A stretch of DNA of 64,000 nucleotides from Amyelois transitella (lineage: Eukaryota; Arthropoda; Insecta; Lepidoptera; Pyralidae), in NCBI RefSeq assembly GCF_032362555.1, contig NC_083509.1, forward strand, positions 12,361,001 through 12,425,000, read 5' to 3'. Below, piece by piece: positions 20,922 to 64,000 of the stretch. Position numbers and translations under genes: made by a program. The notes beneath the pieces were generated by a model. It did not search any database, was not told the origin of the DNA, and saw only the letters and a program-made list of their open reading frames with translations. Every line of letters starts with the position of its first letter. Within the stretch, counting starts at the first letter, position 1.

Positions 20922-21805
20922 ATAGCAGCTAAGTATAGTTAAGTATCCCACACAGTACAGGCATCCCTTATTCCAAAAACCTAGTGTTCCCGAGGTATTT
21001 GCGAAACGACTTTGTAGATACACGAGTGATGTCATTATGCCAATCTACTGCAACAAGATTACAAGAATCAGCATCATTTATTTTTCAGATTTTTAACGTT
21101 AAGATGAGAAACTCTTATTCCTCTACATTATAATTACAACCCTCTAAAGAGTGATCTATATTTAGCATGAAGTTATGGTTCCGTTAACCTCTATACCAAC
21201 GCACATCACGTGCAGTATGTATCGATCGATATTAATATTTTATGAGTATCGCAATTATCATTTTAAAACGGGGAAGCTTCGAGTGCAGTCCGGTGGCGCT
21301 CAAAGTGTGTCGGAAAATGTGAGAATGAAAAACGTACCTACTTAATTTGGTGTCATTTTTAAAAAGTTACAAATTTTACAAGATTTACTAGTGGCTATCA
21401 AATTAAGTATATATAAATAAATTATACGTAGTTTTTAAGATTAAAGATTTAATTAATCTTAAAAAGTAAGTAGTCTGATCACAAAAGAGTTCGTAAAATA
21501 TATTTATTTGCCGTAGCTAAACTTGTACTCAATCAGCTAAGTAATAGGTTTATATGCAGGCCAACATTAACTTATAGTTAACTGAAGACTTGATTTACCT
21601 CGTTTGCAATTTCTTTTTAACGGCAGACAGTAATTGCTCTAATCTTCATAAAGTTTGAGAGCCACTACCGAATACGATAACCAGAGACCGTTTAGAAAGT
21701 CAATGCGTGAAAACACAACTTATTCAAAGATAAAGAAATGTGATAAAACAGTGGTTAATTAAAGCTATGTCGCGTAGTTGAAAGGTAACATAGCGGGGCA
21801 CAACA
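20922..21805. promoter_or_regulatory. Upstream region of the ABTB2-like gene
   Basis: No coding sequence. GC content rises sharply from about 21790 toward the first coding exon, and the region should contain the 5' UTR and promoter. No convincing TATA box is seen and the transcription start cannot be fixed. Confidence 0.35.
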
Positions 21806-21869
21806 ATGGTTGTTGGAGGCTCCGCGGGCCTAGTGGGGGCGTCAGTGTGGCCGGCACGCGCGCGCAGTC

Positions 21870-55174
<33,305 letters not shown>

Positions 55175-55508
55175 CAGCGGAATCATAAATTAGTTATGTT
55201 TTCATGTAAGTTAGATTTATTTAAAATGTAAAGAAAACTAATTACGTAAAACTACAATATTTAATTTAAATTTCGGCCATGTTTTACTTTCCTTTGTACC
55301 TATTTAAAATTAAAGTTGCTAACTTTTAAGTCGTACATTTTTTTAAATAACAACAAAGGTGCCGTAATTCACAGAATTTTAAATTGTTCTCAGCACAAAG
55401 TAGGTGAGACTTACGTAAATATAATAAATTATTTGTTTAAAATCTTTAAGAGTATTGAAATTAAATTCTTGGAAACAGTGATACAACTACAATCAAAATG
55501 TTTTGTGA

Positions 55509-55761
55509 AATAAAATTACTGAAAGCCTTATTTGAGGCGACAATTGACTAAATTGATTTAATGTCACAGCCTTAACTCCTCCGCAAATACTGTATGTTTT
55601 ACATAGCTTATAGGCTAGAAAATTTGCTTAAAAGAAATTGTTAATTTGTATTTATAAGTATTTACTGTCACTATCTTTTCTTCCCAATGAGTGGTTATAA
55701 TTATTATTAGAAAATAATGATTTATGAAACTGTAATAAAATGTAATTATTGTTGAAATAAA
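55509..55761 (+). terminator. Poly(A) signals of the ABTB2-like gene
   Basis: AATAAA hexamers occur at 55509..55514, 55734..55739 and 55756..55761, within 600 bp of the stop. The last two are close together and followed by T/GT-rich sequence, so cleavage probably falls near 55780. Confidence 0.55.
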
Positions 55762-55829
55762 GCTTTATGTTGTAATTTAAAGTATTTTCTTATTAAAACA
55801 TACAGCCAGCAATGTGTGTATATGTCTTG

Positions 55830-56215
55830 TGTTGCGGCCATCCAAAACAAGCGCAGATGCAGTTAGTGAGTGTATTGTCGTGGTCGGGGGGCAGAAAGCG
55901 GGCACTTTATCGTGCGCGCCTACTGCTTCACTAGGGTCACTTCGCGATACTGGGATGGAAAGGGCGGCCAGCAACTTACTGGTCGCCCATAACAGCAAGA
56001 TTCCCAGCACTGACGCGCCGGGCAGGAAAAGGGGATTGCGGTGAAATGCCTGCGATCCCATGATGCCCTCAAGATGGCAGGAAGGGCGCATGAAGGGGTT
56101 TTAGTGGGTAGGCTGGAAAATTAGGTGCCAGGAGTCCCATACTCTCCCGGGTGAAGACCCGGGGGATAGTCCGTAAAAAGGATATCCCTTTCGAAAACAA
56201 AAAAGAAGGTAGCGA
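55830..56215 (+). repeat. GC-rich retroelement-like fragment
   Basis: A block about 390 bp long, clearly richer in GC than its flanks, with CCCGGGTGAAGACCCGGGGG (a hairpin) and GATAGTCCGTAAAAAGGATA near its right end. The style suits the 3' UTR of an R1-like non-LTR retrotransposon. No frame is long enough to test this. Confidence 0.35.
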
Positions 56216-56819
56216 AAGTACTGAACCTCTCTTCGTGTACTTAACAACACCTACCTAGTTGAAGCTATTTCAGGATAATATTAAATAAAATTGTCATTTT
56301 CTACTTGGATTTTGGAGAAAGCGGGGAAGTTTCATTAATGGAAAAAAGACGTAACGGTGTGTATGTATGTTCTTAGATTTCACTTATGAATATAAATTCC
56401 CTGTCATATTTTGACGTTTTGTACTAGCAGGCCTCACTGTTGTTGATAAAAGAGGATCTACCTACTCGTCCATCAAATGTATAATTCCGGCATAAACATG
56501 CAGATAAAATTTGTAACAATTGAGACGAAAAGAATGAAATAAAATCACACCTCATTCCCGGAGAATACATCTTTCTTCTTGCCCTGACCTTTAAAGACTT
56601 CTTTCGCCTAATTGCCCTTATCTATATTTATAACTGTCTTCATGCAAGCTCATCGATTTAGAGTACTCTTGATCTGACCTTTTGCTAGAACTTCCTCTAT
56701 TTGGTCAACGTATGTATGTTTGCCTAGGCGTTACCCTTTACGCAAACTCCGATATCAATGGCCAATGAATAAAAATAATCGTGATAATTTACTATAATCA
56801 TGGGTGTGATTTAAAATCT
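56216..56819. other. Intergenic stretch between the two genes
   Basis: No coding sequence or clear repeat is recognised. It is AT-rich. Confidence 0.4.
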
Positions 56820-57097
56820 GGCAACACTTTTACGTCAGCTGTCAACTTTGACGTTTTTAGATCCATAGACAGTCTGACAGCGTGCTAAGGTGCTGATAGC
56901 TCTCTGTCAGCCAATAAGTTGTCATAAACTTGACGGGTTGTCACTAATTGACAGTTAAAAAAAATCATATTGTCAATGGTCCGCATGGTGGTGTGATGTG
57001 ACGACACAGTATTTTTTGCGAATTTTCGAGTGGATATAGGTTTTGTAAGTGTAGTGTAATATTTTTGTACAAATAAATGTCGTGACAGTGAGTCAAT
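56820..57097 (+). promoter_or_regulatory. Promoter and 5' UTR region of the CEPT1-like gene
   Basis: Ten GTCA/TGAC cores fall between 56832 and 56975 (for example TACGTCAGC, CTGTCAGCCAAT, TTGACAG), including one CRE-like ACGTCA and one CCAAT. There is no TATA box. The density far exceeds the surroundings and suggests a binding-site cluster close to the transcription start. Confidence 0.4.
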
Positions 57098-59023
57098 ATG
57101 CAGTTTTGTAAGGAAAAGAAAATTCTGAGCGCTGCCCAGTTGAAAAGACTCAGTGAACACAAGTATTCATGTTTAAGTGACAGTATCTTGGACTCCTTGC
57201 TTCAGCCATGGTGGTGCTGGTTGGTTTCGAAGACACCGCTGTGGCTCGCGCCGAATCTCATCACTATTCTAGGTTTAATTGTCAATATAGTCACGACTCT
57301 AATTTTAGTTTGGTAAGTACATTGAAGGGTACTCTCAGATGGAAAAATTGTGCTACATTATTAGCGAGTGAGCGGAACAGCCACTTTCGCTAGTACTTTC
57401 TCATAACCTACATTATTTTCGCCATCAAATTGTATGTTTTTCATCAGACTTAGATCAGTTTGCGGCAGGATCGTATGCACTGCTATTGGTTGTCAAACTC
57501 GCGCCATCCTTAACTGATAAGCTATCTTACTACTGTTTATCTTCGTTGTTACTGTCTAGGTAACAGAACAGTGGTAGCCTGTTAAATCCACTTTAACTCC
57601 AATAATATTTGCTGGATCCTTAGATTACTAAATCATAATAATGATCCCAAATAGTTATGAATAAAATAGGTGTATCCATTATTTTATCCTAGGTTATTTT
57701 GTTTATTGATATTTTTTTTTATAAAATTATCGTAATACCTATCAATTTGGTAAGACCTCATTTTTTGTGGTAATGATCTGATTGTTGGTTTGTCCATGCA
57801 TGTTAGACCTTTAGTTGCCATCTACAATATCTGCAGGAAAAGATGGAGGGGTTCTATTCTACTCTCTAACATCTAGGGATCAAGTGTTTAAGAAATATTT
57901 GTGTCAATAGTCTCATTGGCAAAATGATGAATTAAGTGACAAATAACACATGACCTCCTGGTTAATGATAACTATCATTAGTGATCTGGCAACTGAATAT
58001 GATGATGAAAATTGCTTTTATGTCGTGATTAAAAACATGATATAAAAACAATTTTACAATTGCATTCAACCACAGAAGTATGTTAAACATTAGTGAACAT
58101 TGTCAATGACATTGTTTCAGTACATTGTTCATGCAAATTAAAGATGATTAAGCATTTTACTAACATGAGATTGAAATCATTGCAATTATTATTAATGTGA
58201 AGTATTGGTCTCATAGCGTAAGAGTTGGCAGATTGTTTGAAATGATAATGATGAAGATTTAAATTTGCGCTAAACAGTGAAGGAGAGGTATGTAGGGATT
58301 TTAGCAAGTGGAAATCCAGTCTCAGCCTATGTCTAATAGGAGACAGGCATGATGGTATATATGTATGTATTAAATAGTGATGAGTAGTTCCAGGCACCAG
58401 GCATAGAAAAATAATGGAACATTCCATCTCTTTCCCATGAATGTCGTAAAAGGCGATAAAGGTTTAGGCTTATTATAAACTTGAGATTCTTCATTTAGGT
58501 GATTGGTTAGCAATCTGTCACAATTTGAATCTCAATTCTATCATTAAGTTTAACAACTGAACATGGCCTGTCTGTCTTTGCAAGACTGTTAGCTCTGCTA
58601 CCCCGCAGGGGATATACATACATATAATCACGTCTATATTCCTTGCGGGAAAGTGGAGCCAACAGTCTTGAAAAGACTAATAGGCCATGTTCAGCTGTTT
58701 TGCGTGTAGATGTGTATGTATATGTATATTGATGACGTGTATATATGTATTATACAGCTGAACCAACTTGATAAAATTACAGGTACAGTCCAGATGCCAG
58801 GCAGGACCCACCAAGATGGGCTTGCGCACTATGTGCCCTTGGAGTGTTTGTGTATCAGAGCCTGGACGCCATAGACGGCAAGCAGGCGCGGAGGACCAAC
58901 AGCCAATCTCCTCTCGGGGAGTTGTTTGATCATGGGTGCGATAGTTTGTCTACAGTCTTCATTGCTTTGGGAGCCTGCATAGCTGTGAAGCTGGGGGAGT
59001 ATCCTACGTGGATGTTCTTCCAA
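57098..59023 (+). CDS. CEPT1: Choline/ethanolamine phosphotransferase, first two coding exons (partial)
   Basis: Exons 57098..57312 (donor TTTG|GTAAGT, phase 2) and 58783..59023 (acceptor TTACAG, donor CAA|GTGAGT, phase 0) give the first 152 residues. The N-terminus [11 protein letters not shown]...[19 protein letters not shown] is typical of eukaryotic CEPT1/CPT1 enzymes and Drosophila bbc. The first membrane segment is [20 protein letters not shown]. Exon 2 holds the complete CDP-alcohol phosphotransferase signature DG-x2-AR-x8-G-x3-D-x3-D (DGKQAR ... GELFDHGCD) with all Asp residues present. The enzyme transfers phosphocholine or phosphoethanolamine from its CDP form to diacylglycerol in ER/Golgi membranes. 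The remaining exons (family length about 400 residues) lie beyond the window. Confidence 0.93.
58380..58700. repeat. Head-to-tail inverted dispersed-repeat pieces in CEPT1 intron 1
   Basis: A diverged + copy (58385..58616, CATGAATGTCGTAAAAGGCG to CTACCCCGCAGGGGATATAC) runs straight into a truncated minus copy (58617..58700, CATACATATAATCACGTCTA to GGCCATGTTCAGCTG). They share the tail end, so the 3' ends face each other. Confidence 0.65.
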
Positions 59024-59154
59024 GTGAGTGCCAATTTTATTATATTCCATGGGTTGCGATAATTGATCTTGAAATAACTTTAATAAAAAAAATACATACA
59101 TATAATCACGCCTCTTACCTATTCAGAGACTTCATATTTCTTCTACACATTCTT

Positions 59155-59350
59155 TTTGTAGGTGGTGGGCTCGCAACCTGTCACTATTTGAATCTCAATT
59201 CTAATAAAGCCATACAGCTGAATGTGGCCTTTCAGTCTTGCCTAGAAATACAAATACAAATAAATACAAATACTTTATTTGCTATAAATATAGACTGTTG
59301 GTTATGTCCCGTCTTCAGCATGTAGACATGATTATAATGTATGTATGTAT
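59155..59350 (+). repeat. Dispersed-repeat 3' half with insertion
   Basis: GGTGGTGGGCTCGCAACCTG to GTGGCCTTTCAGTCTTG matches the repeat. About 50 bp of A/T-rich sequence (AAATACAAATAAATAC) interrupts it before AGACTGTTGG and a decayed tail with (TATG)n. Confidence 0.55.
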
Positions 59351-59630
59351 GTATGTGTGTTGACTTGTATTCTCAGAAGTTCAAAATTCTTGAACAACTC
59401 TCTTTTGTTTGCTTTAAATTGAAATATTTTCTCTAGTAATAGGTCATAGGTCAATGATAGAAAAGGGGGGTCAATATTTAAATAACTAATTATGTTACAT
59501 CTTCTACAAGTACTAGTGAATAATGTACTAGTAAATAAAATATAAATGTTATTTCTCTTATTTAATATATTTAATATTTAATACTGCCTTGTCATTAATG
59601 AAGTCTTGATCAATGCCTCTATGGTATTAT

Positions 59631-59732
59631 CCAACATCACCAGACTATTGAACAAACTATCATGCATCAGGCTCAGGGAAGTATCCCTCAGCCTGATGCA
59701 TGATAGTTTGTTCAATAGTCTGGTGATGTTGG
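59631..59732. repeat. Near-perfect 49-bp hairpin in the CEPT1 intron
   Basis: 59631..59673 and 59690..59732 are exact reverse complements over 43 bp (arms start CCAACATCACCAGACTATTG). The inner CAGGGA/TCCCTC extends the stem by about 6 bp with one mismatch, leaving the loop AGTA. It is in a non-coding intron. The stem is too perfect for a typical conserved miRNA precursor. A recent inverted duplication or hairpin-siRNA source fits better. Confidence 0.85.
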
Positions 59733-59764
59733 CATGCCAATCATGACTTTGACCAGGCTATAGA

Positions 59765-59905
59765 ATAGAATTTTTTGACGTCACATAATGTATATTTCAC
59801 TATATCAACTCCGCTTCCAAAGCACATGTGTAGAGGAAGCGGCGGAGCAAACTACACTGTAGCATTTTCACCGGACGTAAATTAACAACTCGGACTGTTT
59901 TCTCG
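59765..59905 (+). repeat. Diverged copy of the GGATACTTC repeat family
   Basis: It contains TTTGACGTCACATAATGTA, the hairpin block CTCCGCTTCCAAAG...AGGAAGCGGCGGAG and CAAACTACACTGTAGCATTT, matching the second half of 48011..48195. Confidence 0.5.
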
Positions 59906-61475
59906 CAATATACAGTCTCATGCAGAGAAACATGACCCCTCATTTATACAGAAAAAAAAGGGGGTCAAGTTTCTCTGCAGTCGACTGTACGAACTCAGTT
60001 ACGGTAACGGTATTTTTTTTATCTTAATAAACAGTTACTTGCTTTTTCAACCCGTATAAGATTCTGTTAACATGTAAGATTGTTCAGTAGCAATCGAATC
60101 ATCTGATTTGCAAGGTGACACTGACTTTCAAGTGGAATTAATATTTTTCATTAATATTTATTTGACTATTGTATTTTGTATTGTATCCTATCTTAATTTA
60201 TCAATCCAGTGATCTGAATAAGATGACTTGAATTTTTTATGTTGCATAGTCTTTTAGACAGATAATTAAAAGAATAATTATACGTCGTCAGTCTTTACCA
60301 CTTGTATATACTAATAAAGAGACACAATTTAATTATTAGGGTCAAACTCTGAATTCAATCTCAATTTAAGATAGATTTTTCATTTCTTGTTTTTTCTCGT
60401 CCAAACCCTTCATATCTAAGTGAGGTGCATACCAGAATTATTACAGAGATATGATGAACCGAGACTTTCTTTACATAATACATATTTGAAAGACTGACTA
60501 ACAGTATAAATAAAGTTAGGCGTACCGAAATGTAATTTAACGGCCACTGATATAGTATTAGTCATTCCATCAAGGTCTAGTTCATTATCATTACCATCGC
60601 TATATAGCAGTCAGTCCTCCATATTCCACGTGGAGGTATTTAATTAAATGGTTTAATTTATGTTAGTTCCGATTTCTTAATTTTTTTTTTTATAAAACCA
60701 GGTTTTCTTAACATATTTTGATAAATTGTGACAGTCGTTCAAAGGTTTCTTTTTAAATTCGATAGTGGTGTACCTCTGGGATAAGTTTTAGGCCCTTTAT
60801 TATTTATTTTACGATAAATTTTCTAATTCTTGGAATCAACAATTTAACTTAAAGTGAATTACGTGTAATCTAAGTAAATAAGTTGAATTGTTTGTCCCAG
60901 GTTGCCAATGCTCTAAGAATGTTTTTTTTTTATGATCATGACTTTATAATGATTCCACCGATCGATCTGTTATACTCATAAGGTATTTTAATACATTAAC
61001 CCCATTTAATGTTTTAATATAATTAAGACATCTGGATCAACTCTCAGTTTAGTTTGTTTATATACCAAATATTGATGACTGTCAAACATAGCTAGTAATT
61101 AAATAAACCTCGACAACTTTATACAAAGGATTAAAATTTTCTCGGTATTTTCTTCTCACATTAATAAATAAAATCACAATTTATCAGCCAATCAACATAA
61201 GCATTTGTTTGGCATTTAATCTTTAAAATTTTCTTCCTAAACTTGTAAGCGTGTTATCAGAAAGAAGTTGTCAACTCTGCTCTTATGTAAATTAATAATT
61301 ATTCGTTAATGAAACATTTCAATTCATGGCCATTTAGTGCCGTTATCCTTGTACTGAGGGGACGTAATTATTAAGTAGTGCTAATTGACAAGGACGCTAT
61401 TGATTGAACCAACTATGGGAAAGGCGTTCTTTAATGGAAACTAATGAATATTTAAACATAGTTTAAAAGCTAATA
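59906..61475. other. CEPT1 intron, gene-free
   Basis: No exon with CEPT1-like coding (the next expected segment would encode further transmembrane helices) is found here. It is AT-rich with no clear repeats. Confidence 0.45.
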
Positions 61476-63056
61476 TCTATATATATAAAACTCTTCCCTT
61501 ACTGAGTGACTGACTGACAGACAACGCACAGTCGAAACTACTGGTCGTAGACAGCTGAAATTTGGAATGTAGGTTCCTTGGGATATGTAGGGGAGCACTA
61601 AGAAAGGATTTTTGGAAATTCAACCCCCAAGGGGGGGAAAAGGGGTAAAAACGTTTCTATGAAAAATCTTATTCCTTGGGTTTATAAACTTGAAACTTGG
61701 CATGAACACGTACATAGGCAAGTAAATATGTTTGACATTATAAGTTTTTTCAAACTACCCTCCAATCGTGATTTAGGGGGTGCGATTGGGTGACTGATTT
61801 ATTAACGCACAGCCGAAACCGCTCGTTATAGGAGTCTGAGATTTTGAACAGAGGTTCCTTTTAACATAAGTGAGCACTAAGAAGGGATTTTTGAAATGTC
61901 AACCCCCAAGGGGGGGAAACTCGACCCCCAAAATAATCAAATGGGGGGTCAAAGTTTGTATGAAAATCATCGTTCCGCTTTCACGCCTGAACCGCTGAAC
62001 CGATTTTGATGAAATTTGGTATGTATATAGTTTAAAACCCGCGTTCAAACAAAGGCTACTTTTTTTTTCAAAATTCGACCCCCAAAATAGTCAAATGGGG
62101 GGTGAAAGTTTGTATGAAAATCATCGTTCCGCTTTCACGCCTGAACCGCTGAACCAATTTTGATGAAATTTGAAATGCATATAGATTAAGATACGAGTTC
62201 AAACATAGGCTACTTTTTTTTTCAAAAAATAACCCCCAAAACAGTTAAAGGGGGGGGGGGGGTGAATCATCGTTCCGCTTTTACGGCCTAACCGCTAGGC
62301 CGATTTTGATGAAATTTGGTATGCATACAGTTTTAGTATTTTTATTTTAACGTCAACAGAAATTTATAATCTGTGAAAATGTCACCTGTCTAGCTAATAC
62401 GAATCATGAGACACGCCTGGTGACAGGAGGATGGGTGAGCGGACAGACAAACTAACAGACAGACGGACACCGAAGTCGAGTAATAGGGTCCCATTTTTAC
62501 TACGCTTTTATTACCCTTAAGGTACGATGGAACCCTTATAAGTGTTAATTTTTGATATGCAAAAGATAAGAAAATTTATTCCTTCAATGAACAATTTGTT
62601 TGATAATGTAGCAATAGATGGCGCCACCATGTCAAAGTCGCTATCGTTTGTCGTTCGACAATCAATAAGACTTCTATGATTTTGAAAGCATTTTTACCCT
62701 CCGTTAATAAGTTGTTGGTCGCTTCGTATTCATGCTTGAAGACGTTTCGTTGTGTTTTGTTCATTTGTATTGTAAATATATTGGTTAGTAAAAAATACGT
62801 GTCAGTTGCGGAAAGCAGGATGGCACTAAATAGGATGGGACAGGATAGGAGGACTGGACGGGGCAGGACGGGACACAACAGGTTGTGACGGGACGGAACA
62901 GAACGAGAAGAGACGGGAGAAGCCATATGAATTTAAATCAAATATAAACTTAAAACAGTCCCGCACGATACGGGATTAAAAAATGGGTGAAATTTTATGT
63001 CGTATCCTTATAATCTAAAATACATTTGCGCGGGCGAAGCCGCGGGCAAAAGCTAG
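61476..63056 (+). mobile_element. 1.58-kb non-autonomous Helitron-like element
   Basis: It begins A|TCTATATATATAAAACTC and ends GCGGGCGAAGCCGCGG, then GCAAAAGCTAG|T. The 3' hairpin CGCGG/CCGCG sits about 10 nt before CTAG, as in Helitrons. The interior has degenerate tandem units of about 150 bp (the block ATCATCGTTCCGCTTT at about 61965, 62120 and 62263, with GATTTTGATGAAATTTG), runs of CCCCCAAGGGGGGG, a G homopolymer near 62250, and a GGAC-rich minisatellite at 62815..62915. No Rep/helicase frame. Confidence 0.65.
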
Positions 63057-63860
63057 TGTAATAATAATACATAAGTAGTGCATATACGCACGCAAGCATT
63101 GTACTAAATTCCTATTTTTACATTTTCCTTAATGTACATAAATATATTATATATAAATAAATACAATATGGAACATTAGAAGCGATCATAAAATCTCACC
63201 AAAATATGGTTCAGAAAATTATTTTAATCTCATTAAAATCGTTCCGTGATTTAGATGTACGTGGATAAATATACGACATTACAATTTTTCATCGGCTATA
63301 TTTCATAAAACATGTTTATTTAAAAATCGATAATGCTTTTTTCTTTTATTCCCATCTCAAAATAAATACAAATGACGTATGTACTTGTGATTATATTTTT
63401 GATTCAAATCTGCATTGATAAGGCACAGTTCCTGATTAAATGGATAATTTACGGCACTTCTTGATATTGTCGTTTTGATATGTGCACGCATGTGTGACGC
63501 ACGCGACCATTATAGCACGAGCAATGCTTTTATTAATTCAGTTGAAGTCGGATGGAATTCCCATAGAGAATATGGAAACATTAAACAAATGTGGGCCCCA
63601 AAACTGTGCCTTGAGGTGACCATGATATTTTTATAGATATAAATAAAAAATGTTTTGTTCCTTATGAGTGTCGCCTTTGAAGTAAATGCGAATGACAATT
63701 GTTAAGAATTTAAATACAATTCTCTTACAACTTTCGTCATAAGAAGTATAATTTTATGAATAATAATGTAACGTTCATAGCGCTGTAGTTGAACTGAAAC
63801 ATTCTTTTTTCATAGAAAACCCGTTAGAGAGATTCAATGCTCAATTTAAACTCTTGGTTA
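63057..63860. other. Gene-free stretch at right end
   Basis: AT-rich. No coding exon or repeat is recognised. Confidence 0.4.
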
Positions 63861-64000
63861 ATATTATAAAAGCAGCTACATTCACTTATACTGTTGTCAG
63901 TGAAAGTTAACTGAAATAAGACCACAACACAAAGTTAGTTGTAACTGTGAATGCTCTAGTTATCTAGGAGTATTTAATTTAGTTATTTTTATTTATTTAC
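63861..64000 (+). promoter_or_regulatory. Candidate TATA/initiator core promoter at window edge
   Basis: TATAAAAG (63865..63872) is followed 32 bp later by TTGTCAGTG (63894..63902), which matches the arthropod initiator TCAGT. The next 100 bp is A-rich, 5'-UTR-like sequence. The first ATG (63948) meets TAG after two codons, so any protein start is elsewhere. It could drive a short gene, such as a cuticle-type gene, nested in or after CEPT1. Confidence 0.35.

Noticed and set aside
61915..62290. CRISPR-like regular repeats
   Set aside because: The units of about 150 bp are degenerate tandem repeats inside a Helitron-like element in an animal genome, with no short identical repeats or unique spacers.
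62576..62926. 116-codon minus-strand frame rich in Pro/Ser/Arg
   Set aside because: It arises from the GGAC minisatellite inside the Helitron-like element.
59024..64000. Further CEPT1 exons
   Set aside because: No segment with correct phase, splice sites and the expected transmembrane sequence was found, so the next exon is probably outside the window.

Overview
This window looks like nuclear DNA from a moth or butterfly (Lepidoptera). It is AT-rich, its genes are split by many short introns and a few long repeat-filled ones, and it is crowded with repeats typical of Lepidoptera. These include dispersed copies of a roughly 260-bp repeat whose consensus begins GCCGTGTGGTTCCCGG and ends in (ATGT)n, tRNA-derived SINE pieces, Helitron-like elements ending in CTAG, and remnants of non-LTR retrotransposons. 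There is nothing prokaryotic: no operons and no CRISPR.

Two host genes are clear, both on the + strand. The first is a 24-coding-exon gene at 21870..55174 for an ankyrin-repeat and BTB/POZ protein of the ABTB2/BTBD11 family. The joined frame is 5058 nt (1685 codons plus stop), and every exon junction keeps phase. The second begins at 57098 and is a choline/ethanolamine phosphotransferase (CEPT1-type). Only its first two coding exons are visible, ending at 59023, and the gene runs off the right edge. A small possible coding exon at 3586..3729 may belong to an upstream gene.

Layout. 1..5500 holds scattered repeats. 6031..12241 is a four-level nest: the common dispersed repeat is interrupted by a Helitron-like element, which is interrupted by a 5.85-kb DNA transposon with TTAT target duplications and a transposase gene, which is interrupted by a 647-bp hAT-type MITE with a perfect 8-bp target duplication. 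12860..16973 is an apparently full-length non-LTR retrotransposon on the minus strand. Its ORF1 and endonuclease/reverse-transcriptase ORF2 share one frame and are separated by a single TAG in a readthrough-type context. 17000..21800 holds tandem repeats and LINE fragments. 21870..55174 is the ABTB2-like gene. Its 14.2-kb first coding intron contains an intact BEL/Pao LTR retrotransposon at 25365..32024, with LTRs that read as identical and a 5-bp target duplication, so it is a young insertion. 55830..56215 is a GC-rich repeat fragment. 56820..59023 is the CEPT1 promoter and first exons. 59024..64000 is mostly CEPT1 intron, with a near-perfect long hairpin, a 1.58-kb Helitron-like element and, at the very edge, a TATA/initiator-like core promoter.

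The items most worth a second look are the in-frame TAG linking the two LINE proteins, the nested transposon cluster with its uncommon DDE-type element, the intact BEL/Pao insertion inside an ABTB2-like intron, and the long perfect hairpin in the CEPT1 intron.
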